Of a stretch of 64,000 bases of DNA, positions 8,959 through 18,352 are shown in pieces (position 1 is the stretch's first letter; each line of letters begins with the position of its first letter). The position numbers and the translations under genes were made by a program. The notes below the pieces were generated by a model. The model worked only from the letters and a program-made list of their open reading frames with translations, was not told where the DNA came from and did not search any database. This DNA comes from Oxalobacteraceae bacterium (GTDB lineage: Bacteria > Pseudomonadota > Gammaproteobacteria > Burkholderiales > Burkholderiaceae_D): contig JAHFQV010000001.1 of the NCBI GenBank assembly GCA_023259175.1, positions 42,411 through 106,410 of the forward strand. The letters run 5' to 3'.

Positions 8959-9825
8959 ATGAAAATTGCACTCGTCACCTGTCAGGCGCAGCTAGATTTG
9001 TATGGCGGGGAGAAGTTGTTGATCAGCGCATTGTCCGGCCTAGGCCATGATGTCGCGATACCTGTTTGGGACGATGCTAAGGTAGTCTGGTCGGAATTTG
9101 ACGCTGTCGTTTTGCGTTGCACTTGGGACTATCACCAAAAACTAGCGCAGTTTCATGTTTGGATGGACGCGTTGGAAAGCCGGCAGGTGTGCGTCATCAA
9201 TCCGCTATCTATTTTGCGTTGGAATATCAATAAGCGCTATTTATTTGAGATGGCCAAACATACTGCTGCGGTGATACCCACCTGCTTAATCGAGCCCAGC
9301 GACACGCGTTCTTTGGCGCAAATGATGGAGGCCTTAGCGGTTAAGGAGGCGGTGTTGAAACCCCTGCAATCAGCAGCGGCGTGGCGAACAATCCGTGTAT
9401 TGGCAGACGATATCGTAAAGGCAGAAGATCAATTTGCGCATTGGCGTGGCGAACAGGAATTTCTTTTGCAAGCCTTTATGCCCGAAGTCGTTGACGAGGG
9501 CGAGTGGTCCTTGATGTTTTTTAATGGCGTGTATAGTCATTCGGTACTCAAGCGTGCAAAGCACGGCGATTTTCGTGTGCAATCTGATCATGGCGGCACG
9601 GTGCATGCGCTTGAGTGTCCTATGCATTTACAGGTGCAAGCGCAGGCCATGCTCGCCCAGCTCGAGCACACCCCCTGCTACGCGCGGCTCGATGCGGTAG
9701 TACGAGGCGACGCGCTGTATTTAATGGAGCTCGAATTAATTGAGCCCGAATTGTTTTTGGAGCACCACCCAGAAGCGGCGCAGCGTTGCGCAAGGGCGAT
9801 CATTCAATATGCCATGTCGCATTAA
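8959..9825 (+). CDS. ATP-grasp domain protein (glutathione synthase/RimK-like fold), function unknown
   Basis: MKIALVTCQAQ...FDAVVLRCTWDYH...VLKPLQSAAAWRT...LLQAFMPEVVDEGEWSLMFFNG...ARLDAVVRGDALYLMELELIEPELFL: ATP-grasp pattern. Confidence 0.75.
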   Translation: MKIALVTCQAQLDLYGGEKLLISALSGLGHDVAIPVWDDAKVVWSEFDAVVLRCTWDYHQKLAQFHVWMDALESRQVCVINPLSILRWNINKRYLFEMAKHTAAVIPTCLIEPSDTRSLAQMMEALAVKEAVLKPLQSAAAWRTIRVLADDIVKAEDQFAHWRGEQEFLLQAFMPEVVDEGEWSLMFFNGVYSHSVLKRAKHGDFRVQSDHGGTVHALECPMHLQVQAQAMLAQLEHTPCYARLDAVVRGDALYLMELELIEPELFLEHHPEAAQRCARAIIQYAMSH

Positions 9826-9889
9826 CTGGGTATCGCGCAAAGACTTTGAATAGCGACGATTGAATTTTTGATTTTACAATCAACTTGGA

Positions 9890-11584
9890 CTATTTCCCTG
9901 CGTCTTCCGCCGCTTTTCTAATGGTCATCAAGCTTGCGCCCGGCGTGATGAGGTTGCCGTCATAGCGCAATTCGATTAAGGCGGGAAGTTGGTGTTCTCG
10001 CGTATGTTGCAATGCGCGGGCAAAGGCGGGTGCGAACGCCTCGGTAGTGAGTACCGTTTCGCCCAAGGCTCCGTAGGCGCGCGCCAAAGCAGCGAAATCG
10101 GGATTGTGCAACTCGGTGCCCGACACGCGTGCCGGGAATTCTTTTTCTTGGTGCATCCGTATCGTGCCGTACATTCCATTGTTGAAAACGATGATGATTA
10201 CGCCAGCACGGTATTGCATCGCCGTGGCGAGTTCCTGTCCGTTCATCATGTATTCACCATCGCCTGCGAAGGTGACGACGGTGCGCTCGGGGTGGATAAT
10301 TTTTGCAGCCACACCGGACGGCACGCTATAGCCCATCGCACCCGAAGTGGGCGCCAGTTGAGTGCGCCAGCCGCCGTAAGGGAAATAGCGATGCGCCCAA
10401 GTGGCGTAGTTGCCTGCGCCATTGGTAATAATGGTATCAGCAGGCGCAGCCTGCACAATATCTTGTACCACCTGCCAAAGATTGAGCGGTGAATTTTCTT
10501 GTTTGAAAATACTGGGTTCGGTCTGCCATGCCAATAATTCCGCTTTGGCTTGGCTCACGCTATCTCGCCATGCACTGCTATCCACGGCAGCCATGTTGGC
10601 GAAAACCTCGGCGATTTCTTTCATGCCGCTGTTGACCATCATCGCCGCTTGATAGACCCGCCCTAGTTCTAAAGCATCGCTATGAATGTGAATTAAAGTT
10701 TGTTTCGGGAGTGGTGCTTCGAGCACGGTATAGCCACCTGTCGTCATTTCACCCAGTCGAGGACCGATGGCCAAAATAAGATCAGCGTCTTTAATTCTTT
10801 GCGCTAGCTTTGGATTGATACCGATACCGACGTCGCCGATGTAGTTGGGATGGGTATTGGGTAATAGATCTTGAAAGCGAAAAGCGCAGCTCATCGGTAA
10901 ATGGTTTTGCTCGGCAAAGCTAGTGATTTGTTGGGTGGCTTTCAAATCCCAACCACTGCCACCTAAGATCACGATGGGACGCTGCGCCTTGGCTAAATGG
11001 GCGCGAATTTGAGCCGTTTGGGCGATTGAAGCTGAGGCTTGTACCGGCGTATAAGCGGCGGTATCGGCAACCTGAGCTAAGGCCGATAAACAGTCTTCGG
11101 GCAGTGCCAGTACCACCGGTCCCGGGCGGCCACTGGTCGCGACTTGAAAAGCGTGAGCAATGTATTCGGGAATGCGATCAGCACGGTCAATCTGAGCCAC
11201 CCATTTTGCCATAGGGCCAAACATGCGCCGATAGTCGATTTCTTGAAAAGCTTCGCGTTCGACAAAATCATTGCCCACCTGTCCGATGAAAAGTATCATG
11301 GGCGTGGAATCTTGATGCGCTGTGTGGACACCAATTGAAGCATTGGTCGCCCCAGGGCCGCGAGTGACAAAACAAATACCGGGCTTGCCGGTGAGTTTGC
11401 CATAGGCATCGGCCATAAAAGCCGCGCCGCCTTCTTGACGATTAATGATGAAGCGTATCGGACTGTCGTGTAAGGCATCAAGTACGGCGAGATAGCTTTC
11501 ACCAGGGACACCAAAAATCAGGTCAACACCATGCACTTGCAAAGCATCGACCACCAATTGTCCACCTGTACGAGAGTTATGCAT
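9890..11584 (-). CDS. Thiamine pyrophosphate-binding protein (acetolactate synthase-like)
   Basis: MHNSRTGGQLVVDALQVHGVDLIFGVPGESYLAVLDAL; TPP motif VTFAGDGEYMMNGQELATAMQYRAGVIIIVFNN. Confidence 0.88.
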   Translation of the reverse strand: MHNSRTGGQLVVDALQVHGVDLIFGVPGESYLAVLDALHDSPIRFIINRQEGGAAFMADAYGKLTGKPGICFVTRGPGATNASIGVHTAHQDSTPMILFIGQVGNDFVEREAFQEIDYRRMFGPMAKWVAQIDRADRIPEYIAHAFQVATSGRPGPVVLALPEDCLSALAQVADTAAYTPVQASASIAQTAQIRAHLAKAQRPIVILGGSGWDLKATQQITSFAEQNHLPMSCAFRFQDLLPNTHPNYIGDVGIGINPKLAQRIKDADLILAIGPRLGEMTTGGYTVLEAPLPKQTLIHIHSDALELGRVYQAAMMVNSGMKEIAEVFANMAAVDSSAWRDSVSQAKAELLAWQTEPSIFKQENSPLNLWQVVQDIVQAAPADTIITNGAGNYATWAHRYFPYGGWRTQLAPTSGAMGYSVPSGVAAKIIHPERTVVTFAGDGEYMMNGQELATAMQYRAGVIIIVFNNGMYGTIRMHQEKEFPARVSGTELHNPDFAALARAYGALGETVLTTEAFAPAFARALQHTREHQLPALIELRYDGNLITPGASLMTIRKAAEDAGK

Positions 11585-11916
11585 ATCAATTGCGAAGAAA
11601 TGGAAAAACGATACGCTACCAGAAATCGCGCTGCGCTTATATGGCAAAGTGCAAGTGGTTTGCAAATATTTGATTTGACGGTGGATTTTGTTTTGTGTAA
11701 GCCCTCACAGAAAGCAGTTCTAAAAAAAATTTCTAAAGCCCTCACGCTTTCGGCAAAAACATACAGAAGAAAATTTTATCGGGATTTTTACTTGCCTAGA
11801 TCAAGAATTATCTCTATCGTTGTAGAAGAAAAATAGGACGGTCGTTCGATTTATTCTGGGCGCGGATTTAAAACTAGATTTGTAAGCGGTCTTTTTGAAA
11901 AAAATATGGGGGCAAT

Positions 11917-12510
11917 ATGAAAAAATTGGGATTGATGAGTCGAACTTCGGTATTGGCGATGGCCTTGTTATGGGCTCTGAGCCTATCAGCCGGCGCGGAA
12001 ACGATCGCCGGCGTTAAGCTTGACGATACGGTACAAGTGGGTAATCAAACCTTGAAACTCAATGGTGCAGGGGTGCGCTATAAATTGGTATTTAAAGTTT
12101 ATGTGGGTGCGCTATATCTGCCGGAACAAAAACACACCACAGCAGATGTATTGGCTGCCAATGGCGCAAAGCGCGTGACTTTGGTCATGATGCGCGATTT
12201 GAGTAATGACGATTTGGGACAGCGCTTTATGGAAGGCCTACGCAATAACTTAGAAGTGGCGGAGCGCTCAAAACTGGTGAAGCCCATGATCGCCTTTGGT
12301 CAAATGTTTTCGCTGGTACCGGTCCTGAAAAAAGGGGATGTATTGACCTTTGATTGGGTGCCTGGGACGGGCGTGGTTTGTCAATTTAACGGACAACCCA
12401 TCGGTGAAACGATTTCCGATCCAACTTTTTACAATGCGGTGTTAAAGATTTGGTTGGGGAATCATCCTGCCGATGACTCCCTCAAAAGGAAAATGCTGAA
12501 TGAGAAATAA
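11917..12510 (+). CDS. Chalcone isomerase-family secreted protein
   Basis: Signal peptide then AGVKLDDTVQVGNQTLKLNGAGVRYKLVFKVYVGALYLPE, typical bacterial chalcone-isomerase-like. Confidence 0.82.
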   Translation: MKKLGLMSRTSVLAMALLWALSLSAGAETIAGVKLDDTVQVGNQTLKLNGAGVRYKLVFKVYVGALYLPEQKHTTADVLAANGAKRVTLVMMRDLSNDDLGQRFMEGLRNNLEVAERSKLVKPMIAFGQMFSLVPVLKKGDVLTFDWVPGTGVVCQFNGQPIGETISDPTFYNAVLKIWLGNHPADDSLKRKMLNEK

Positions 12511-12579
12511 GACTCGAACAATAAGCATGGACAAATAAGTCTGTGCTCGAGTTCGGCCGCTGCTGTTACAATAGCGCCT

Positions 12580-12923
12580 GAAGCAAGCCAGACAATCGCT
12601 GGCCTTGACGCTTGCGTCAAGGCGGGAGGAAGGTCCGGACTCCATAGAGCAGGGTGACGGCTAACGGCCGGACGCTGAAATTTTTTGTGAAAGCAAAAAT
12701 ATAAGGCGAGGAATAGGGCCACAGAGACGAGCGTATTTAGTTACGGTGAAACGCGGTAACCTCCACCCGGAGCAATTTCAAATAGGCACGCGTTGATGTG
12801 GCTCGCGGAGCGTGCGGGTAGAAAGCTTGAGCTAAAGAGTAATTTTTGGCCTAGAGGAATGATTGTCATAGCGCGATGCTCACGCAAAGCGCCGTAACAG
12901 AATCCGGCCTACCGGCTTGCTTC
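12580..12923 (+). ncRNA. rnpB: RNase P RNA (bacterial class A)
   Basis: Terminal pairing GAAGCAAGCC/GGCTTGCTTC; conserved GGAGGAAGGTCCGGACTCCATAGAGCAGGGTGACGGCTAACGGCCG, AGGGCCACAGAGACGAG, GGTGAAACGCGGTAACCTCCACCCGGAGCAA, AACAGAATCCGGCCTACC. Confidence 0.96.
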
Positions 12924-13066
12924 AATTCTTTATTGCTGAACGAAGGCATGGCAGATTTGCCGCATCGTTGAGTCTAAACATAGCCCAGATGCAATCCTAG
13001 TGTTACACTTTCCTCACAGGCACTCTGCCTTTTAATTTCCCCTGTTTTTGTCGAGAGAGGTCATGC

Positions 13067-16000
13067 ATGGCGAGTGGTCGTGGCAAACATGAAGTAGCCG
13101 ATGTCCCTTTATTGGCGCTTTTTGCCTGTGCCGCATTGATTGTGACGGCCATTGCCTTACAAACTTGGTGGTCAATCGAACAGGATCGTAGCCTGACACT
13201 GGCATCGAGCAATGCTCATAGTTTGCTCAGCGCGCGTATGCTGGAAGAACATGCCAGTCGGGTCTTGCGCGACACCTCTCGCACTTTGTTAGCGACCGCT
13301 GAGGAATTACAAAGCACCCCAGATAAAATAATTCGCGACGAAGCGTCGATGCGCGGAATTTTGAGTAATCAAAGACGCGATTCTGAATTCATATTTTCTA
13401 TTTCCGCCGTGGATGCACAGGGTAGTTTGTGGGCCTCTTCTTTGCGCTTTCCCTTTGAAGCGAGCGACGTTTCGCATCAAATTTATATCGACTTTCTGCG
13501 TAAGGCGACACTCAAATATCAGCGCGATGTCGTGATAGGCACGATCTTCGTGGACAAGAAAAGTGGCCAAGTATTGCTGCCGATGGCGACTAATTTTTTC
13601 GATGCGAGTGGTAATATCAACGGCCAAGTGATGGCTGACATTAAGCTGGCTTATTTCCAAGATTTTTATCAAAGAGTGGCGAAAGATGCAGGCGCCAATA
13701 TTGCGCTCGTCGATCAACATGGACAAATTTTAATTGAGGCGCTGCACAAGCCGAGCTTGGCCGATAAGCCTAGCCAATTAGATGAAGATTTGCGAAAAAG
13801 TATTTTAGAGAGCTTTAAGCGCAATGGTCGAATCGAAGAGTCGCTGAGTGATTCTAAATCCTCGTTTGGCTATTCCTATCTGAAAATGGCGGAATTTCCT
13901 TTGGTGGTCGTGTTTGGCCGTGAACTCGATTCGGTGCTGTTGGCGTGGAAAAAAAGGGTGGAACAGAAGCTTATTTTTGCGACGATTTCAATTCTCTTTA
14001 CGCTGATATTAAGCTTCTTATTATTTAAAAAAATGAGTGGCCTGCGTCGCTCGCAAGAGCAACTGCTCGATAGTGAAAAACGCTATCGCCTTTTGTTCGA
14101 AGATGCGCAAGATGGGATTGTCCTGATCAATCGCGCCTATCGATTTTTGGATGGAAATCAAATCGCACTCAATATGCTAGCAGTCGATTCCAAAGAAGAT
14201 TTAGTTTTGCTCGACATTGGCGAATTCTCCGCAGACTGGCGCTATACCCAACCCACAGTGGCCGCAAAAAAAGCGGAATCGATTAAACGGTTTGTCGATC
14301 AGGCGCTTAAAGGCGTAGTGCAAAAATTTGAATGGGTGGCGCATCGACGCGGAAATGAGTGGTATAGCGAAGTGACGCTGAGCCGCGTCACGATAGCCGA
14401 TGAAATGATAATCTTTTGCGTGATGCGTGACATCTCTCAAAGAAAACATGCGGAGCGTCTGTTACAAGGTCAAAATCAACTTCTACAATTGATCGGTAGT
14501 AGCGAAAGCTTGGAGTCGATTTTGATCGACACCTGCCATTTTGTGGAGCGCAATAGCCCCCATTGGCATTGCGGAATTCAATTACTCTCTGCGGAACAAA
14601 ATGTGTTTACCCAAACCATAGGTGAGCACTTCCCCGATATCTTGCGTCGTCAATTAACCGAATCGCCGGTTTGCTATGGTAATGGGGTATGGAGTGAGGC
14701 GGTGTTAGATGTGGTGCCGGTGTGGATCAGTGATATTGCAAAAGCCCCAGCGATGGAATTTATCGCGCAGCGCAAATTACTCGTCAATTACGCTGGGGTT
14801 GGATCCTGGCCCATCATGGGTAAGACCGGCATGATACTCGGTACCTTCACCTTATTTACCGAATCGGGTGCAGCCTTAAGCAATGACGATCTGGCCTTGA
14901 TTAGTATCGCCACCGACGTATCGAGCATCGCTATCGAAGGCAAACATGCGGAAGAAAAAGCCATTCGTTTGGCGCACTATGACGAAGTAACCAAGCTACC
15001 GAATCGTTTTTTGTTCAACCAATATTTGAGCAAGGCATTGATGTATGCCGAGTATAGCGACAGTCGCGTGGCGGTTTTGCTACTGGACTTAGATCGCTTT
15101 AAGAATATCAATGATACCTTCGACCATGAAGAGGGCGATAAAGTGTTGCGCACGGTCGCGCAAAGGCTCAAAAAATGTCTCTCTGAATCGGACACCATCG
15201 CCCGCGTCGGTGGCGATGAATTCATGCTGCTGTTAGATCGCTATAAATCCCCACGCGATTTGTCGGCCATTGCGGATCGCTTGTTGGCCACAGCCGCAAC
15301 GCCCTTTGAAATCAATGGTCAAGAATTGCAAATTAGCGCCAGTATCGGCATCGCCGTTTATCCAGACGATGGTAAAGAAGCGCAGTCTTTGATGAAAAAT
15401 TCAGAGATCGCCATGTACCGCGCCAAGCATAACGGTAAAAATAATTTCCAGTTTTACGATGCCAATATGAACGTGCATACGATAGAGCGACTCGCTTTTG
15501 AGGGGCAACTTCGACGCGCCTTGGATCAACGAAATTTCATCGTGCTGTATCAGCCTAAGTTGGATGTGCAAAGCGGAAAGATGGTGGGTGCGGAGGCGCT
15601 GGTGCGTTGGAATCACCCAGAAAATGGCTTAATCTTGCCTGCCGAATTTATCGGCTTGGCCGAGGAGGCTGGTTTAATCAGTCGCCTAGGAATGCAAGTG
15701 TTGGACATGGTTTGTCGCGATATCGCCTCGTTCCAAGCCGCTAAAAAAGGCTTTGGACGGATTGCGATCAATCTTTCCGGTGTTCAGTTTAAAGACCATA
15801 ATTTGCTGGAAGAATTGGCGAAAATCGTTAATTTCTGGGAAGTTGATGCAAACACGCTGGAATTTGAAATCACTGAAAGCATGGTGATGCACGACCATGA
15901 ACAAGCCATCGTTCACATGGATGGCTTGAAGGCGGCTGGCTTTGCCCTTTCCATTGATGATTTCGGTACCGGCTATTCTTCGCTGGCGTATCTCAAGCGC

Positions 16001-16258
16001 TTCCCAGTCAATAGCTTAAAAATCGACAGCTCCTTCATCAAAGATATTCCCGATGACCCGAATGACACCGCCATCGTTTTAGCGATTGTCGCAATGGCGA
16101 AAACCTTGGGTTTAAAGGTCGTTGCGGAAGGGGTTGAAACCCAAGTACAACTCGAAACTTTGCGTTCCTGCGGCTGTGATGAATACCAAGGTTTCTATTT
16201 CTCTTCGGCAATTAGCGCCACCGACCTATGTAAGCTTTTGGCGCAAAGCGCGAAATAA
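13067..16258 (+). CDS. Sensory diguanylate cyclase/phosphodiesterase (Cache-like sensor, PAS, GAF, GGDEF, EAL)
   Basis: Two N-terminal TM segments, PAS-like region, GAF-like region, intact RVGGDEFMLLLDR and GAEALVRWNHP...DDFGTGYSSL. Confidence 0.93.
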   Translation: MASGRGKHEVADVPLLALFACAALIVTAIALQTWWSIEQDRSLTLASSNAHSLLSARMLEEHASRVLRDTSRTLLATAEELQSTPDKIIRDEASMRGILSNQRRDSEFIFSISAVDAQGSLWASSLRFPFEASDVSHQIYIDFLRKATLKYQRDVVIGTIFVDKKSGQVLLPMATNFFDASGNINGQVMADIKLAYFQDFYQRVAKDAGANIALVDQHGQILIEALHKPSLADKPSQLDEDLRKSILESFKRNGRIEESLSDSKSSFGYSYLKMAEFPLVVVFGRELDSVLLAWKKRVEQKLIFATISILFTLILSFLLFKKMSGLRRSQEQLLDSEKRYRLLFEDAQDGIVLINRAYRFLDGNQIALNMLAVDSKEDLVLLDIGEFSADWRYTQPTVAAKKAESIKRFVDQALKGVVQKFEWVAHRRGNEWYSEVTLSRVTIADEMIIFCVMRDISQRKHAERLLQGQNQLLQLIGSSESLESILIDTCHFVERNSPHWHCGIQLLSAEQNVFTQTIGEHFPDILRRQLTESPVCYGNGVWSEAVLDVVPVWISDIAKAPAMEFIAQRKLLVNYAGVGSWPIMGKTGMILGTFTLFTESGAALSNDDLALISIATDVSSIAIEGKHAEEKAIRLAHYDEVTKLPNRFLFNQYLSKALMYAEYSDSRVAVLLLDLDRFKNINDTFDHEEGDKVLRTVAQRLKKCLSESDTIARVGGDEFMLLLDRYKSPRDLSAIADRLLATAATPFEINGQELQISASIGIAVYPDDGKEAQSLMKNSEIAMYRAKHNGKNNFQFYDANMNVHTIERLAFEGQLRRALDQRNFIVLYQPKLDVQSGKMVGAEALVRWNHPENGLILPAEFIGLAEEAGLISRLGMQVLDMVCRDIASFQAAKKGFGRIAINLSGVQFKDHNLLEELAKIVNFWEVDANTLEFEITESMVMHDHEQAIVHMDGLKAAGFALSIDDFGTGYSSLAYLKRFPVNSLKIDSSFIKDIPDDPNDTAIVLAIVAMAKTLGLKVVAEGVETQVQLETLRSCGCDEYQGFYFSSAISATDLCKLLAQSAK

Positions 16259-16574
16259 GCTCAGGCTGGACCTTCATCTGCCGTTCGGTTCTAGGGCCCT
16301 AGCGTGCGCTCTAGAGCCAATAACTCAAACCAATCCACGACGCAAGCGCGACCTTCCTCGTCTTAAGCTCAAGTGGCAAGCCAGGCTCACCCCTAGAAAA
16401 GAAACACATGCGTACAGCTGATGTGCTACTTTCACTGTCGATTGTAAGTCCCTAATTTATTGAGATATTCCCAGTAAGTTTACTTTAGGCAACTGCGCTA
16501 AGTCATTGACTTTATTCAATAATTTCCCATTTCCTCTCACAATTCGCTTGACCATGCTCAAGTCATCCTCTAAA

Positions 16575-16609
16575 GTGGTAAAAAATGTGAGAATGTGCTA
16601 TTTAGTGGT
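16575..16609 (+). promoter_or_regulatory. Candidate MraZ operator (GTG-containing repeats upstream of mraZ)
   Basis: GTGGT at 16575, GTGCT at 16595 and GTGGT at 16605 (20- and 10-bp spacing) about 70-100 bp before mraZ; resembles the repeated MraZ binding-site arrangement. Confidence 0.35.
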
Positions 16610-16672
16610 GAAATTTCCCTAAAATGCGCCAGCTCATAATTCTAATCTAAGGTCCCTAAAAAGGTTGGCAAA

Positions 16673-17101
16673 GTGTTTCAAGGCGCGTCTTCACTCAATC
16701 TCGATGCAAAAGGTCGGATGACTATACCGACTAAGCACCGTGATGCCCTCATTTTGCAAAACGAAGGCCGCATCACCTTAACCCGTCATCCTCATGGCTG
16801 TCTGCTGCTTTTCCCGCGTTCTACTTGGGAGTTGCATCGCGAACAAATCGCCGCTTGGCCTATGGCTGCTCGTGCCTGGCAACGCATTTTTCTCGGCAAT
16901 GCTTCTGATGTTGAAATGGATGGTACGGGTCGAATCTTGGTTGCGCCTGAGTTGCGCAGTGCGGTGGGTTTGCAAAAAGATGTGATGCTCTTAGGGATGG
17001 GCTCGCACTTTGAAATCTGGGATGCCAATCAACTTGCCGAGAACGAAGCGCAAGCACTGGCTGGCGGCATGCCAGATGTCTTAAGTCAATTCTCTTTTTG
17101 A
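16673..17101 (+). CDS. mraZ: Division/cell wall cluster transcriptional repressor MraZ
   Basis: [24 protein letters not shown]; first gene of dcw cluster. Confidence 0.97.
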   Translation: MFQGASSLNLDAKGRMTIPTKHRDALILQNEGRITLTRHPHGCLLLFPRSTWELHREQIAAWPMAARAWQRIFLGNASDVEMDGTGRILVAPELRSAVGLQKDVMLLGMGSHFEIWDANQLAENEAQALAGGMPDVLSQFSF

Positions 17102-17105
17102 ATCC

Positions 17106-18080
17106 GTGACCATGATAGAGCAAGCGAGCACATGGATACACCAAACGGTGTTGTTAGATGAGGCTATCGAAGCCCTGGATTTACAGGGCGCACGCGCCAA
17201 CGGTATCTATGTGGATGCGACTTTCGGGCGTGGTGGGCATAGCCGTAAGCTGTTACTGGGATTGGGAGCGCAAGCGCGATTAGTCGCTTTTGACAAAGAC
17301 CTAATGGCGATTGCCAATGCCGAACAAATCCAAGACGCACGATTTGAGATTGTGCATGAAAGCTTCGCCGATATGGCGCAGCAATTAGATCAACGCGGAC
17401 TGCATTCGCTCGACGGTGTGCTCATGGACTTAGGGATTTCCTCGCCTCAAGTTGATGATGCCGAACGTGGTTTTAGTTTTCGACAAGACGGTCCTTTGGA
17501 CATGCGTATGGATACCACACGCGGCTTGTCGGCAGCACAGTGGTTGGCGCAAGTCGAAGAGAAACAATTAAGGGAGGTTATAGAAAATTATGGGGAAGAA
17601 CGGTTTGCTTTTCAGATTGCAAAGGCGATTGTTGCTCGCCGGGCGACGCGCCCCATTGCCACTACCGGAGAGCTTGCTGAGCTCGTCGCTCACGCCGTCA
17701 AAACGCGCGAGAAGGGCAAAGACCCAGCAACTCGCACCTTTCAGGCTATACGGATTTTCATCAATCAGGAGTTGGAAGACCTCGAGACCGGTCTAGCTGC
17801 GGCCTATGCCCGGCTTGCGCCGGGTGCGCGGATGGTGGTCATCAGTTTTCATTCATTGGAAGATCGCATTGTGAAACAGTTTTTCGCATCCAAGGTGAAA
17901 GTGGCACAACCTGATCGGCGTTTGCCGATACGGACCGTGGATTTGCCACCAGCACAAATGCGTTTGATCGCACGTGTTAAACCTAGCGAGGCTGAGATCG
18001 CCGCGAATCCACGCGCACGTTCCGCCATCATGCGAGTTGCAGAGCGCTTGCCAGATGTGCAGTTTGGAGTCCAAGTATGA
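17106..18080 (+). CDS. rsmH: 16S rRNA (cytosine(1402)-N(4))-methyltransferase
   Basis: [13 protein letters not shown]...[13 protein letters not shown]..., [20 protein letters not shown]. Confidence 0.97.
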   Translation: MTMIEQASTWIHQTVLLDEAIEALDLQGARANGIYVDATFGRGGHSRKLLLGLGAQARLVAFDKDLMAIANAEQIQDARFEIVHESFADMAQQLDQRGLHSLDGVLMDLGISSPQVDDAERGFSFRQDGPLDMRMDTTRGLSAAQWLAQVEEKQLREVIENYGEERFAFQIAKAIVARRATRPIATTGELAELVAHAVKTREKGKDPATRTFQAIRIFINQELEDLETGLAAAYARLAPGARMVVISFHSLEDRIVKQFFASKVKVAQPDRRLPIRTVDLPPAQMRLIARVKPSEAEIAANPRARSAIMRVAERLPDVQFGVQV

Positions 18081-18352
18081 GCGCGCGCTTAAACCTATTT
18101 TTGGGCTTTTTGCTGACGCTGTGCGCACTGTCGCAAATTAATGCGCAGTACCAGGCGCGTAGTGCCTTTATTGAACTCGAACGCGCGCAAGCTTTGAGTC
18201 GTCAATACGAACTCGAATGGACGCAACTTAAACTCGATCAATCTACCCTAGGCAAACATGCGCGTATTGAGCAGGTCGCCAGTCGTGATTTGAATATGGT
18301 GTTGCTAAGCTCGGAGCGCATGCAATACTTGAGCGCTGAGGAAAAGAAATGA
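18077..18352 (+). CDS. ftsL: Cell division protein FtsL
   Basis: Small single-TM protein between rsmH and ftsI; overlaps both neighbours by 4 bp. Confidence 0.93.
   Translation: MSARLNLFLGFLLTLCALSQINAQYQARSAFIELERAQALSRQYELEWTQLKLDQSTLGKHARIEQVASRDLNMVLLSSERMQYLSAEEKK

Noticed and set aside
9989-10492. 167-aa plus-strand ORF
   Set aside because: Lies fully antisense within the TPP-enzyme gene; no recognisable domain.
12442-12722. Minus-strand ORFs of 67 and 86 aa
   Set aside because: Overlap RNase P RNA and the end of the chalcone-isomerase-like gene; non-coding.
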